DNA from: Wolbachia pipientis
GTDB taxonomy: Bacteria > Pseudomonadota > Alphaproteobacteria > Rickettsiales > Anaplasmataceae
Assembly (NCBI RefSeq): GCF_030373985.1
Contig: NZ_JAUCRB010000002.1
Location: 62,001-126,000 of the forward strand
Direction: 5' to 3'
Length of the DNA stretch: 64,000 nt
How positions within the stretch are numbered: position 1 is the first letter of the stretch; the number at the start of each line of letters is the position of its first letter. The notes under the pieces are model-generated. The model worked only from the letters and a program-made list of their open reading frames with translations, was not told where the DNA came from and made no database searches. Below, piece after piece: positions 1 through 9,083 of this stretch. The translations under genes and the position numbers were made by a program.

Positions 1-1619
1 TCTTCGCGATTGGCTGCGCATTCCATGGTGATAACCGCTTGTGGTACCATGTTAGCAAGCTCTAGTGCTTCAACCAAATCACTGTTCCAGATCATACTAC
101 GATCTTCAATTGCAATATCAGGCATCATTTTTGCTACCTTTTTTATAGCTTTTTTACCTTCTTCTAAAACTTCAGCAACACGGAATACTGATGCATATTT
201 TTGCATAGTGTGCTGCATTTCGCTACGTATTTTCGATACTCTGAGCCTTCCAGAAGCAAATCGCATTTTATTGAACCTATCTACTATCCAGTTTGTGCAA
301 TCTGAGTGCAACTTTTTATGTGGTGAGTTAGGTTTTAGCTTCTCTCTTGCTCTGAGCGCTGCAGCCCTACCAAAAACCACAAGATCAAGAAGCGAATTAG
401 AACCAAGCCGATTTGCACCATGCACGGAAACACACGCAGCTTCTCCAATTGCAAATAATCCTTCTACTACTTCTTCTTTACCTTTTTTCAACGTGATCAC
501 CTCTCCATAACAATTGGTTGGAACGCCACCCATATTGTAATGAACAGTTGGAATAACCGGTATCGGGTCTTTAGTAACGTCAACTCCTGCAAAGGTCCTT
601 GCAGTTTCGCTAATTCCTGGAAGTCTCAGTTTTGTTACTTCCGGATCAAGATGTGCTATAGTTAAATATATGTGATCTTTTTTTGGTCCAACTCCCCTTC
701 CCTCTCTAATTTCAATTGTTATTGCCCGACTTACCACATCACGGGAAGCCAAATCTTTTGCTTTTGGTGCATAGCGCTCCATAAACTTTTCGCCCTTAGA
801 GTTAACAAGATACCCCCCTTCGCCACGGCACCCTTCTGTTATCAAGCACCCTGAGCCATAAATTCCTGTTGGATGAAATTGTACAAACTCCATATCTTCA
901 AGCGGTAGTCCAGCTCTTACCACCATGCCATTACCATCACCTGTGCATGTATGTGCACTTGTTGCAGAAAAATAAACTCGTCCGTATCCACCTGTTGCTA
1001 GCACTACCGAATGTGCACGAAATTTATGTAGTGTGCCGTCGCACAGCGACCAAGCGAGAACTCCGCAGCAAGCTCCTGTTTCATTATCCATGATTAAATC
1101 GATTACAAAGTATTCAACAAAAAATTCAGCGTTGAACTTAAGACATTGCTGGTACAGAGTGTGAAGGATTGCGTGCCCAGTTTTGTCTGCTGCTGCACAA
1201 GTACGCTGAGCTGGTTTTCCCTTACCAAAATGAGTTGTCATTCCACCAAAGGAACGCTGGTATATTTTGCCATTTTCTGTACGAGAAAAAGGTACACCAA
1301 AATTTTCAAGTTCAATAACGGCCTTAGCAGCGTTTTTACACATATATTCTATTGCATCTTGATCACCAAGCCAATCTGAACCTTTTATTGTGTCATATGC
1401 ATGCCAGCGCCAATCGTCCTCAGCAATATTCCCTAAAGCTGCACTAATTCCACCTTGTGCTGCAACTGTATGACTGCGTGTAGGAAAAACTTTAGAGATA
1501 CAAGCTACTGAGAAATTAGTAGCAGCCATTCCAAGTGTTGCTCTGAGCCCTGCTCCACCTGCACCTACTACCACTATATCATACTCGTGCTCTACAATCT
1601 CATACGCTGATTTATCCAT
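1..1619 (-). CDS. sdhA: succinate dehydrogenase flavoprotein subunit, C-terminus cut by window edge
   Basis: This is the FAD-bearing catalytic subunit of complex II, which oxidises succinate to fumarate at the inner membrane. Reading the minus strand from the ATG at 1619 gives 539 uninterrupted codons to the window edge. The N-terminus has a dinucleotide-binding GAGGAGLRA motif, followed by the [15 protein letters not shown] segment and the [13 protein letters not shown] region typical of SdhA. FAD is attached covalently in this family at the His of the SHTVAAQGG motif, which is present. Roughly 60 C-terminal residues lie outside the window. The next gene upstream on this strand starts about 225 bp away, so sdhA probably has its own promoter. 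Identification is very secure; only the missing end is unknown. Confidence 0.97.
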   Translation of the reverse strand, partial: MDKSAYEIVEHEYDIVVVGAGGAGLRATLGMAATNFSVACISKVFPTRSHTVAAQGGISAALGNIAEDDWRWHAYDTIKGSDWLGDQDAIEYMCKNAAKAVIELENFGVPFSRTENGKIYQRSFGGMTTHFGKGKPAQRTCAAADKTGHAILHTLYQQCLKFNAEFFVEYFVIDLIMDNETGACCGVLAWSLCDGTLHKFRAHSVVLATGGYGRVYFSATSAHTCTGDGNGMVVRAGLPLEDMEFVQFHPTGIYGSGCLITEGCRGEGGYLVNSKGEKFMERYAPKAKDLASRDVVSRAITIEIREGRGVGPKKDHIYLTIAHLDPEVTKLRLPGISETARTFAGVDVTKDPIPVIPTVHYNMGGVPTNCYGEVITLKKGKEEVVEGLFAIGEAACVSVHGANRLGSNSLLDLVVFGRAAALRAREKLKPNSPHKKLHSDCTNWIVDRFNKMRFASGRLRVSKIRSEMQHTMQKYASVFRVAEVLEEGKKAIKKVAKMMPDIAIEDRSMIWNSDLVEALELANMVPQAVITMECAANRE

Positions 1620-1744
1620 ATTTGCTTATTTATCACTACAGGCTCATGATACCATAGAAGCAAAGAAAATCTATATAAGTTTTCTAGATGTAATGAATTT
1701 AATTAGGCAAGAGCTGAGAAATTATATGATGAAGTTGTATTATC

Positions 1745-1772
1745 CATAGATCCCAGTGCTTGACACTGAGAT
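1745..1772. repeat. intergenic palindromic repeat
   Basis: The 225-bp gap upstream of sdhA contains a short palindrome: CCCAGTG (1752-1758), a CTTGA loop and CACTGAG (1764-1770), with one mismatch in the stem. The same CCCAGTG/CACTGGG core recurs inside ctaA (11604-11622) and near wsp, so this is a copy of the dispersed Wolbachia palindromic family. Nothing else was recognised in this gap. Confidence 0.6.
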
Positions 1773-1844
1773 AACGTTACCCCTAGTAGAGATTCCCTGA
1801 ATTGACAGCGTTTGTATAGTTATGACCTAAGTATTGATATCTAT

Positions 1845-2240
1845 TCAACTGGATCTTAAATTAGATAGAAAAAGATAGTCTTGATAAAATTTACTTGCAG
1901 CAAGCTTTTTTACGTTTGAGCTACCGATTTGCTCTTTTTTATACCCTAATTTACAGCTTATTGAATCCTTATACGAACTGATTGTTCTGTACACCTTGTT
2001 CATTTCTCTAGGATTAGATACTACAATACATAATCCTGTTATTACTGCAAAAGCTAAAGTAGCAAACACTAAAAAATTCCTTCCACCAACTTTTTTTTCT
2101 CGTATGCTAGCAGTATGCACTTTGCCTGATAAATACCATGTATGATTGCAGTTTGTACACCTTACCTTCTTCACAAACTCACCTATCTGCTCGTAGGGTA
2201 CTAAGTAAGTTTTAGTACAATTATTGCACTTTATTCTCAC
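1845..2240 (-). CDS. MJ0042-type zinc-ribbon, single-pass membrane protein
   Basis: The 131-residue protein opens with a four-cysteine ribbon: CNNC at residues 5-8 and CTNC at 28-31, followed by HTWYL. This is the MJ0042/zinc_ribbon_5 pattern found at the N-terminus of many alphaproteobacterial membrane proteins. After a basic linker there is one hydrophobic stretch at about residues 55-73 (FLVFATLAFAVITGLCIVV), then a short soluble tail. The likely topology is a cytoplasmic zinc ribbon anchored in the inner membrane. The molecular role is not known for this family. It is divergent from dapD, with about 70 bp between the two starts, so the promoters must lie in or near that gap. Confidence 0.75.
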   Translation of the reverse strand: MRIKCNNCTKTYLVPYEQIGEFVKKVRCTNCNHTWYLSGKVHTASIREKKVGGRNFLVFATLAFAVITGLCIVVSNPREMNKVYRTISSYKDSISCKLGYKKEQIGSSNVKKLAASKFYQDYLFLSNLRSS

Positions 2241-2310
2241 AACAATTACGTGTAAAGTAGTAACAAACTCGAATTATACAAAACTATAAACTTAGTGTCA
2301 ATATGTAATA

Positions 2311-3132
2311 ATGGAACTAGAAAAAATACAGAGTGATATAGAAAATATCTGGAAAAATAAAGATAAATTGAGTGACTGCGGTCTAAAGAAAGTAGCAAAA
2401 ATAACAATTAAAAAAGTGATTGAACTCTTAGAGAGAGGCAAAATTAGAGTAGCAAAAAAGCTGTCAAGCGGAGAGTGGGTAGTGCATACTTGGATAAAGC
2501 AGGCAATATTATTACATTTTCTTATTGAAGAAAGCAGAATAATAGGTAATAACAACTGGTGGTTTGATAAGATCAACAATAAGTTTGATGGATGGAATGA
2601 AGAAAGGTTTCGCCGGTTGAAAATTAGGGCAGCTCCTGGGTGTTTTGTCCGCCAATCTGTTCATATAGGTACAAACGTCGTTCTTATGCCAAGTTTTATT
2701 AACGTTGGTGCGTATATCGGCTCGGGCACAATGATAGATACTTGGTCAACTATCGGTAGCTGCGCACAAGTAGGGAAAAATTGCCATATTTCTGGAGGAG
2801 TGGGAATCGGTGGAGTTTTAGAGCCTATTCAAACTTCTCCGGTTATTATAGAAGATAATTGCTTTATAGGAGCGCGTAGCGAGGTGGCAGAAGGTGTTAT
2901 AATAAGAGAAGGGTCAGTTTTAGGTATGGGAGTTTTTATTGGAGCATCAACAAAAATTATTGATAGAGAAACTAGTAAGGTGCTTTATGGCGAAGTGCCA
3001 CCTTACTCTGTAGTAGTACCTGGATCTATTTCATCTAAAAACAACATTTCAACTTATTGCGCAGCTATAGTAAAAAAAGTGGATGAAAAGACGAGATCGA
3101 AAACTTCTATAAATGACATATTAAGGGACTAA
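2311..3132 (+). CDS. dapD: tetrahydrodipicolinate N-succinyltransferase
   Basis: DapD transfers succinyl from succinyl-CoA to tetrahydrodipicolinate in the succinylase branch of diaminopimelate/lysine synthesis. The 273-residue length is normal for the family. An N-terminal helical domain is followed by left-handed beta-helix hexapeptide repeats from about residue 115, for example NVGAYIGSGTMIDTWSTIGS and HISGGVGIGGVLEP, then a C-terminal lid. The start is the ATG at 2311, right after the AT-rich gap. With lysC (49206-50369) and murF (61470-62978) in the same window it supports retained synthesis of diaminopimelate, which Wolbachia uses for peptidoglycan precursors although it lacks a conventional wall. 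No disruption is seen. Confidence 0.97.
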   Translation: MELEKIQSDIENIWKNKDKLSDCGLKKVAKITIKKVIELLERGKIRVAKKLSSGEWVVHTWIKQAILLHFLIEESRIIGNNNWWFDKINNKFDGWNEERFRRLKIRAAPGCFVRQSVHIGTNVVLMPSFINVGAYIGSGTMIDTWSTIGSCAQVGKNCHISGGVGIGGVLEPIQTSPVIIEDNCFIGARSEVAEGVIIREGSVLGMGVFIGASTKIIDRETSKVLYGEVPPYSVVVPGSISSKNNISTYCAAIVKKVDEKTRSKTSINDILRD

Positions 3133-3251
3133 GTTATGATTTTTAATATAACGCTATATTACATAGTATATGATGTCATGCAAGTACTGGAATCCTGTGA
3201 TGTACTAAAAAACTCTGATATTATTCTTGACTATATCTATTCTCCTATCAG

Positions 3252-4366
3252 TTAACTCTTGTTCGTTAGGTTAAATCTACAGTTTGAGATCAAATCTTCA
3301 TATTGCTTACTAAGTTTGTATTTTCTTCTTCTATTGGAAAAATCTACAACTTCAATAAATCTCATTTCTACCGATTCCTTACAAAGTTGCTCACTGGTGC
3401 AAGGCTTAAAATTAAATAATTTGCCAACTTGACTAGCTGTAATAGTGGGCCCCCGAAGAGCTCAAGAGCTTTATGTTGTTTAGGATCAAGCTTACTCATT
3501 AGAATCGTTTTGGTCAGTTCTGTGCCCTTCTTCATTTATACGCTGTAAAACATTCTAAAATGAAATTGCTACACCTTCTACAAAATACTCCACCCACTTA
3601 GTGATATCCGCTTCAGCTCATCCCATGTAATAGTTGTACGATGGACCTACACTGATTGCTTCGTAATATGCTCCTAGATTCTTAGCATAACGTTCTTACA
3701 ATGAGTAAAGTCCTGTTAGGTCATATCCACAAAGGTGTGAAATTAATGCAGTCAGCAATCTTGCAGTATAGCCGTTACCATCATAGTAAGGGTAAATTGT
3801 TACAAATTTATAATGCGCGATACCTGCAATAATTGGGCAAGGTACTTGTTCACTGTCACGAATCCAGTTTACCATACTGCTCATAAGCTTTGGTACACCC
3901 TTTGCTTCCAGTGGCATGTAAATAATTGCTCGTGTACGGCTATCACGAATGACATTTTGTCAATCACGATACGGTGCTGGCTTCATCTTAGATTTTCCAC
4001 TTGCCATCACTAGGACGTAAAGAGCTTGAATGGCTTTCTCAGTAATAGATATCCCCTTTACTGCCCATTGTTCAACTTGAGCGAAAGCTGCATAATATCC
4101 TTTTACCTCATTTTCGTCTTTCTTATATTTCGTAAAGTGACCTTTATTTTTTAAAATTTCTTCAATCTGCTTAGGCTCGAGTCAATTTCCTTCAATCATA
4201 GTGGAATAATGTGTAGTATAGAGCCGTGCAGTTTCACGAAGAGAAGGAAAGCATAGATACAGTCAACAGCAAATGTAACACTTTTTCTTTTGCTGCTTCA
4301 ATCCTCATAAGGTAGCTAGCAATTTTAGAAGTAATTATATAATTTGGTATAAATTTCATCGACATG
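3252..4366 (-). pseudogene. Fic-domain protein, decayed
   Basis: The minus strand holds a full-length but broken Fic (filamentation induced by cAMP) family gene. It starts MSMKFIPNYIITSKIASYL, then a frameshift near 4235 separates it from LRETARLYTTHYSTMIEGN. TGA codons interrupt the reading after EGN (about 4180) and after PYRD (about 3960). The longest intact piece, 3696-3917, carries the catalytic loop in altered form: HYKFVTIYPYYDGNGYTAR instead of the family HPFxDGNGRxxR, so the Arg after GNG is now Tyr. Further stops follow, and the C-terminus FIEVVDFSNRRRKYKLSKQY is readable up to a TAA at 3252. Intact Fic proteins transfer AMP or related groups to target proteins. This copy cannot make one. 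Confidence 0.88.
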
Positions 4367-4505
4367 ATACCTGCATTACATTACTTTTATACTATGCTGA
4401 TAAAATGCGGATAAAGCAACATTTACAAACTAGACAACTGTATGGCCTCTGTGTAAGACTTAGATAACAGGAAAGAGATGCTTGCAATGAGAGAGACATA
4501 GTATG

Positions 4506-4790
4506 CTACTCTTTGCTGTCACTTGTTTTATCATTATTGTTAACCACAGTAACAGCATATGTGCATAACTCCGGAAAAGAGATCCCATTTTCCTGAGATA
4601 ATTTGTATAATTTCTGCAGGCTTTCTTTTACCTTGCTTGGAATATTGCCCCCACGCTCCTTTACGAGCCAAGCATCCTGATGATGAATTGGATGAGTGCC
4701 ACTTTTTGGATTTCCTATGTATATCGCAAAAGGTGAAGTTTGTCCTTTGAAGTCACACTGTACAGTAAACTTTTTTATAGAATCAACCAT
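4506..4790 (-). CDS. DUF2610-family protein
   Basis: This 94-residue protein resembles the DUF2610 family, a small group found mainly in Rickettsiales with no known activity. The segment FTVQCDFKGQTSPFAIYIGN followed by HPIHHQDAWL is the recognisable core. It has no signal peptide or membrane span. Its ATG (4788-4790) abuts the stop of the upstream gene (4791-4793), so the two are almost certainly co-transcribed and perhaps translationally coupled. The family assignment is from memory of the core motif. Confidence 0.7.
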   Translation of the reverse strand: MVDSIKKFTVQCDFKGQTSPFAIYIGNPKSGTHPIHHQDAWLVKERGGNIPSKVKESLQKLYKLSQENGISFPELCTYAVTVVNNNDKTSDSKE

Positions 4791-5183
4791 CTAAAAACCT
4801 CTACTTTTCTTTTTGGTTAATTTTACAGCAGGTGTAGAAGGTGGTTTCTTTATAAAATCCTGTCTGTTGACGATATTTGCTTTCTCTTCTAGAGCTCGAC
4901 GAACATCAGCTCTACTCAATTGAGAGTCTTTCGCTACCTTCATTCCATGCTTTGCCATAATATTAGCATATGCTAGCACTTTTTTTATCAATTCTATATC
5001 ACCATTTAGCATTTGAACTAAAACTTGAAATACCTCTGCCAAAGTTAACCCATCAGAGCTTATAACCTTATTTCCTACAAAATTGACAGCTTCCTCAAAT
5101 TTACATTTAATACCATTACTTTGGTAAATAAGAGCAGTGCGATCGGTATCCTGGTCATCCATAATTGAAGTACTGTTATTCAT
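4791..5183 (-). CDS. conserved hypothetical protein, first gene of DUF2610 pair
   Basis: I do not recognise this 130-residue protein. It is soluble, helical in the middle (LTLAEVFQVLVQMLNGDIEL) and ends in a basic, proline-containing tail (KKPPSTPAVKLTKKKSRGF). It directly precedes the DUF2610 gene with no gap, which suggests a joint function. It is divergent from the MidA-type gene at 5266; the roughly 80-bp gap between the two starts should hold both promoters. A nearby in-frame Met at residue 8 is an alternative start. Confidence 0.6.
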   Translation of the reverse strand: MNNSTSIMDDQDTDRTALIYQSNGIKCKFEEAVNFVGNKVISSDGLTLAEVFQVLVQMLNGDIELIKKVLAYANIMAKHGMKVAKDSQLSRADVRRALEEKANIVNRQDFIKKPPSTPAVKLTKKKSRGF

Positions 5184-5265
5184 GAGCTCTTAAGTTTATA
5201 CTATATATACAAATACTCTACTATTTTACATTATGAAACGCTATAGTTAAGCGTTTATTAATAAC

Positions 5266-6399
5266 ATGCTTGCTCATATACACAAATTAATTGATAAAAG
5301 CAAAGGATCAATATCGATCAGTGATTTCATGAATGCTGCTCTATATCATGAAGAGTATGGCTATTACATGAATAAATTACCACTTGGCAAAGATGGTGAT
5401 TTCATTACCGCCCCTGAAATTAGTCAATTGTTTGGTGAAGTAATTGCAATTTGGTTAATGCATACATGGAAAAAATTAGGAAAGCCATCACAATTTTCCC
5501 TAGTTGAACTTGGGCCAGGTAAAGGAACGCTCATTCACGATGTAATAAGAGTTACTAAGGGATATAGTAGTTTTTTTGGCTCAATGTCAATTCACCTAGT
5601 CGAAATAAGCCCCATTTTACGGAAGATACAAAAGGAGAAATTAAAGAGATTAGATATTAATTGGCATGAAGATATTGACAATTTACCCAAGCAGCCAACT
5701 ATTTTCTTGGCAAATGAGTTCTTTGACGCTCTTCCAATTGATCAGTTTGTATACTGTAATGGGAAGTGGTACGAAAATAGGGTAATAAAACAAGATGATA
5801 ACAGTCTTTCGCTATCATTCCAGTGCATAACCAGAAAAAAAGATGATGTCATTCCAGTGCCCCTTTCTTGTCATGCAAGTAGCGCGACACTTGGATCCAG
5901 CAAAATTGATTGTAAACAAGTGGATGAAACTACCAAAAACTGGATTCCAGTGTCAGCTACTTGCATGACAGAGGGTTTTAATGGCCCAATAGTGGAAGTA
6001 TGTCCAGCCGGAATTGAAATATTAAAAAGACTTGAGAAGAAGATAGTCAATAACGGAGGAGCTGCTTTGATCATAGATTATGGCTATGTATATCCTTTGT
6101 ACAAGAGTACTCTGCAATCGGTAAAGCAACATAAATATGCCAATTTTCTTGAAAACGTTGGTAATAGCGATATTACTGCACTTGTGAACTTTCAAGCGTT
6201 AAAAGATTCATTAAAGTACGTAAATTGCAAGATTTTAACTCAAAGAGAATTTTTATATCTTTTTGGCATAAAAGAAAGAACACAGATTTTAATGGAAAAC
6301 GCAAACGACGAACAAAGGGATAGGATCTTTAGTGAATTTCTAAGGTTGACTGAAAACATGGGCACTCTCTTTAAAGCAATGTTGATCCAACATTTGTAG
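5266..6399 (+). CDS. MidA/NDUFAF7-family SAM-dependent methyltransferase
   Basis: The protein belongs to the COG1565 family. The mitochondrial member NDUFAF7 methylates an arginine of the complex I 49-kDa subunit during assembly. Family hallmarks are the N-terminal ISISDFMNAALYHEEYGYY, the SAM-binding VELGPGKGTLIHDV (about residues 82-95), ANEFFDALPIDQF (about 146-158) and GGAALIIDYGY. Residues about 194-235 have no counterpart in the family. They are encoded by a 124-bp palindromic element that has inserted in frame (see the repeat entry). The gene remains open through it. The presence of nuoABC elsewhere in the window fits a complex I role, but that role is inferred from homology. Confidence 0.88.
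   Translation: MLAHIHKLIDKSKGSISISDFMNAALYHEEYGYYMNKLPLGKDGDFITAPEISQLFGEVIAIWLMHTWKKLGKPSQFSLVELGPGKGTLIHDVIRVTKGYSSFFGSMSIHLVEISPILRKIQKEKLKRLDINWHEDIDNLPKQPTIFLANEFFDALPIDQFVYCNGKWYENRVIKQDDNSLSLSFQCITRKKDDVIPVPLSCHASSATLGSSKIDCKQVDETTKNWIPVSATCMTEGFNGPIVEVCPAGIEILKRLEKKIVNNGGAALIIDYGYVYPLYKSTLQSVKQHKYANFLENVGNSDITALVNFQALKDSLKYVNCKILTQREFLYLFGIKERTQILMENANDEQRDRIFSEFLRLTENMGTLFKAMLIQHL
5847..5970. repeat. palindromic element inserted in frame in the midA-like gene
   Basis: The element begins TGTCATTCCAGTGC and contains a perfect 15-bp inverted repeat: TGTCATGCAAGTAGC at 5869-5883 and its complement at 5956-5970. The CTGGATTCCAGTGTCA core near the end matches other copies in this window. 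It contributes about 41 codons with no stop. Similar in-gene elements are described in Rickettsia (RPE) and Wolbachia (WPE). Confidence 0.88.
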
Positions 6400-6421
6400 T
6401 CTTATATTGCCTTTACACTAA

Positions 6422-6515
6422 AGCTATAAATATTTAAGAAATTTACCAAATGAGAAAAAATGTAAAGAAACCCCGTGATGCGAGTTTTGACTCTTTAAAT
6501 ACTTTAAATTGGCGC
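6422..6515 (-). repeat. dispersed AT-rich repeat, family A
   Basis: The 308-bp gap between two convergent genes (6400-6707) contains a copy of a dispersed repeat. Read on the minus strand it shows CGCCAATTTAAAG, a GGGGTTTCTTT tract and TAAATTTCTTAAATATTTAT. Matching segments occur at 32530-32628, 46965-47045 and 47101-47172. No gene was recognised in the rest of the gap. Confidence 0.65.
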
Positions 6516-6707
6516 TATAATAATTTGCTGAAGCTTAATTTAAGCGCAATAATGTAGAAAAAATTTAAAAGACATACAGCTCCAATAACTTGATGTAACC
6601 TGCCAAAAAGTATCTTAAGTTTTTTACTAAGCTTTGTCATTGAACTTGCGCAGATCAAAAGCAAGTTTTGAGTCAAAAATACTCTTACTACTAAGGTAAT
6701 GAAGTTG

Positions 6708-8090
6708 TTAAAATTTGTCAAGTAATTTTCCGCATTCATGCAACCTCCTTACACACTCATCTTTACCAAGAATTACCATTATATCAATGATTCCTGGCGC
6801 ATTCATTACCCCGGTTATAGGGGCGCGTAATGAGTGGTACACATCGCTTGTTTTCATATTATGCAATTTTGAAAATTCCTTGATTTGAGCAGATAAAAAA
6901 CCCTTGTTCCAATTTTCATCACCGATCTTTGAAAGAAATGACGCAAGTAACTTGATTATATCGAGGTTAGATTTAACGATCTGCTCAGCTTCTTCACTTA
7001 AATCAAGCGGCGGATCTTGAATATAAAATTTGGCTAAATCCAGCAATTCTGTAAGGTAATTTGCTCTTTTTTTTAGTTCTGTTAGTCCTCGCAGTAAATA
7101 GTTCTTTTTCTTGTCAGTTAGAGTACTTTCTCCAAATATTAGAGCTAGAATATCCTCATTACTTATATTATTAATATAATGATTATTCAAATGCTCTAGT
7201 TTTTTAAAATCAAGCCATGCAGGTGAACGACCAATACTCTCTAAATTAAACCACTCTATCGCCTGTTCATCACTAATAATCTCATCGTTACCGTGGCTCC
7301 AGCCAAGCCTCAGTAAGTAATTACGCATTGCTTTTGGCAATATCCCCATCTTTTCATAGTCGCAAACACTTGTTGCACCATGCCTTTTAGATAGCTTATT
7401 TCCATCTTCCCCATGGATGAGCGGTATATGCGCAAAGCGTGGAATATCAAAATCAAGAGACTGGTATATTAGTAATTGCTTAAAAGTATTGGTAAGGTGG
7501 TCAGAACCACGTATTATATCAGTTATTTCAGCATCATGATCATCAACTACCACAGCAAAAATGTACGTTGGAGTGTTGTCAGAGCGTAAAATTACTATGT
7601 CACCAAGTTGGTCGCTATTTACTTTAATTTGACCGTATATTTTATCATCAACAACGATATCTTGCGAATCTGGCACTTTAAAGCGTACAACAGGTTTTAC
7701 GTCTGATGTCACACTAGTACATTTATGCTTATATATCTTTCCTTCTTCCCTCGCTTTTACTTTCTCTTCTGCAACTTCATCCTCAGGGCAATAACAGTGA
7801 TACGCCTTACCTTTCTCAACCAAAAGATTTGCAACCTCAATGTGCCGCTCTATTCTTTTTGATTGGTATACTATTTCCCCATCATAGCTTATACCAAGCC
7901 ATTTCAGCCCATCTATTATCGCATCGATTGTCTCCTGTGTTGAACGTTTTCTGTCTGTGTCCTCAATTCTCAGCAAAAATTTGCCGCCATGATGCTTTGC
8001 ATAGAGCCAATTAAATAAGGCAGTACGAGCTCCTCCAATATGCAAAAACCCCGTCGGCGATGGAGCAAATCTAGTAACTATATCTGACAT
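6708..8090 (-). CDS. gltX: glutamyl-tRNA synthetase
   Basis: This class I synthetase charges tRNA with glutamate. The HIGH-type signature is HIGG at residues 17-20 and the KMSKS-type loop is KLSKR at 232-236, both in the right context (SPTGFLHIGGART and GEDGNKLSKRHGATS). The 460-residue length fits bacterial GluRS. Alphaproteobacteria of this group commonly carry two GltX paralogues, one of which can charge tRNA-Gln for GatCAB. I cannot tell from the sequence alone which one this is. The CxC...C/H zinc motif region (YHCYCPEDE, then HKC) is present near residues 98-124. Confidence 0.95.
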   Translation of the reverse strand: MSDIVTRFAPSPTGFLHIGGARTALFNWLYAKHHGGKFLLRIEDTDRKRSTQETIDAIIDGLKWLGISYDGEIVYQSKRIERHIEVANLLVEKGKAYHCYCPEDEVAEEKVKAREEGKIYKHKCTSVTSDVKPVVRFKVPDSQDIVVDDKIYGQIKVNSDQLGDIVILRSDNTPTYIFAVVVDDHDAEITDIIRGSDHLTNTFKQLLIYQSLDFDIPRFAHIPLIHGEDGNKLSKRHGATSVCDYEKMGILPKAMRNYLLRLGWSHGNDEIISDEQAIEWFNLESIGRSPAWLDFKKLEHLNNHYINNISNEDILALIFGESTLTDKKKNYLLRGLTELKKRANYLTELLDLAKFYIQDPPLDLSEEAEQIVKSNLDIIKLLASFLSKIGDENWNKGFLSAQIKEFSKLHNMKTSDVYHSLRAPITGVMNAPGIIDIMVILGKDECVRRLHECGKLLDKF

Positions 8091-8247
8091 ATTTGTCTGT
8101 TACAGCAATGTAAATGATGATAGCTAAAATTTATGCTTGCAACAATGTGGAATTGCTGTAATTCATTTGTTCTTTGAAGATTAAACTGTATTTATTTCTC
8201 ATAAATCAAGTTGTATAATTTAGTAACGGTTAAATAATAGGTAAGTT

Positions 8248-9006
8248 ATGACTGAAGATATAGCAACACTGTTCTCAAATAATGAAGCTAATGTCAATTG
8301 GCGTTACACTGGCCCATTTGATAAAGCAAAACAAAAAGTACAGGCAGATAATCTCTTGCATCTAGCTGCAAGAATACAAAATAAAGATAAATTTGTAAAC
8401 ATTTGTAAGCAGAACATTGCTCTCGTAGCTCAGCGTAATGAATATGGAAATAATCCACTTCATGAAGCAGCAAGGAGTGGGGTTTTGTTGCTTACAGTAA
8501 AAGAGATTTCGCATTACTTAGAGACGGAAGCTGATAACAAAATTAAAAAAGCAGTAGAGGCTGGAGATCGGAAAGAAGCAAGTAGATTACAAAAAGAACT
8601 AAAATGTAATAAAAAGTATATTAAAGATGCGCTCTGTTGTAAAGATTATGCTTTTAATAAGAAGCGAGAAACTCCTCTTTATTACTTAGATGCTGCACAA
8701 CAGAAAGAAATTAAGCAAATCGTAGGCATAAAAGACAGCTTTATATGTAATCAGAAGTTTCACTTGTGTTTATATATAGTAGGAACTATAGTTTGTATTG
8801 CTGCTTTGTGTTTATCCTTGTACCTTTTATTTTTGGTTTCTCAATCACTTGCACTAGCTTCAGTAGCTACAATAGCTTCTGGGGGGGCTACATGTTTATT
8901 GTTTAAGGCATGCAACGGAATATACGGCTTGTATGACGAAAGTACTGTAGTGACAGATTCTGTCGCTATACACCCTTTAGGTGGTAATAGTTTAGATCGA
9001 GTATAA
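8248..9006 (+). CDS. ankyrin-repeat protein with C-terminal membrane hairpin
   Basis: This 252-residue protein has two N-terminal ankyrin-like repeats: ADNLLHLAARIQNKDKF (about residues 33-49) and YGNNPLHEAARSGV (about 66-79). A charged helical segment (residues about 85-125) follows, with a further weak repeat-like KKRETPLYYLDAA. Two hydrophobic segments at about 172-198 and 202-222 would form a membrane hairpin, leaving a short tail. Ankyrin proteins are abundant in Wolbachia and many are suspected secreted effectors, but no secretion signal is evident. The start is supported by an AGG-containing ribosome site (taggtaagttATG). It lies just upstream of the carboxylase gene but separated by 77 bp. 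Confidence 0.8.
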   Translation: MTEDIATLFSNNEANVNWRYTGPFDKAKQKVQADNLLHLAARIQNKDKFVNICKQNIALVAQRNEYGNNPLHEAARSGVLLLTVKEISHYLETEADNKIKKAVEAGDRKEASRLQKELKCNKKYIKDALCCKDYAFNKKRETPLYYLDAAQQKEIKQIVGIKDSFICNQKFHLCLYIVGTIVCIAALCLSLYLLFLVSQSLALASVATIASGGATCLLFKACNGIYGLYDESTVVTDSVAIHPLGGNSLDRV

Positions 9007-9083
9007 AGCTAGAAATCACTTGCAGGCAATTACATAGAAATGTACTCACTTAAGAGTGATTCTTAAGAAAGAATATTTATACG

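Noticed and set aside
10-1379. Four plus-strand open frames over the first 1.4 kb
   Set aside because: They lie opposite sdhA, whose minus-strand frame is open throughout and carries clear FAD-binding motifs.
6515-6739. 74-residue minus-strand frame at the end of gltX
   Set aside because: It overlaps the gltX 3' end and a dispersed repeat and has no family features. It is probably chance.
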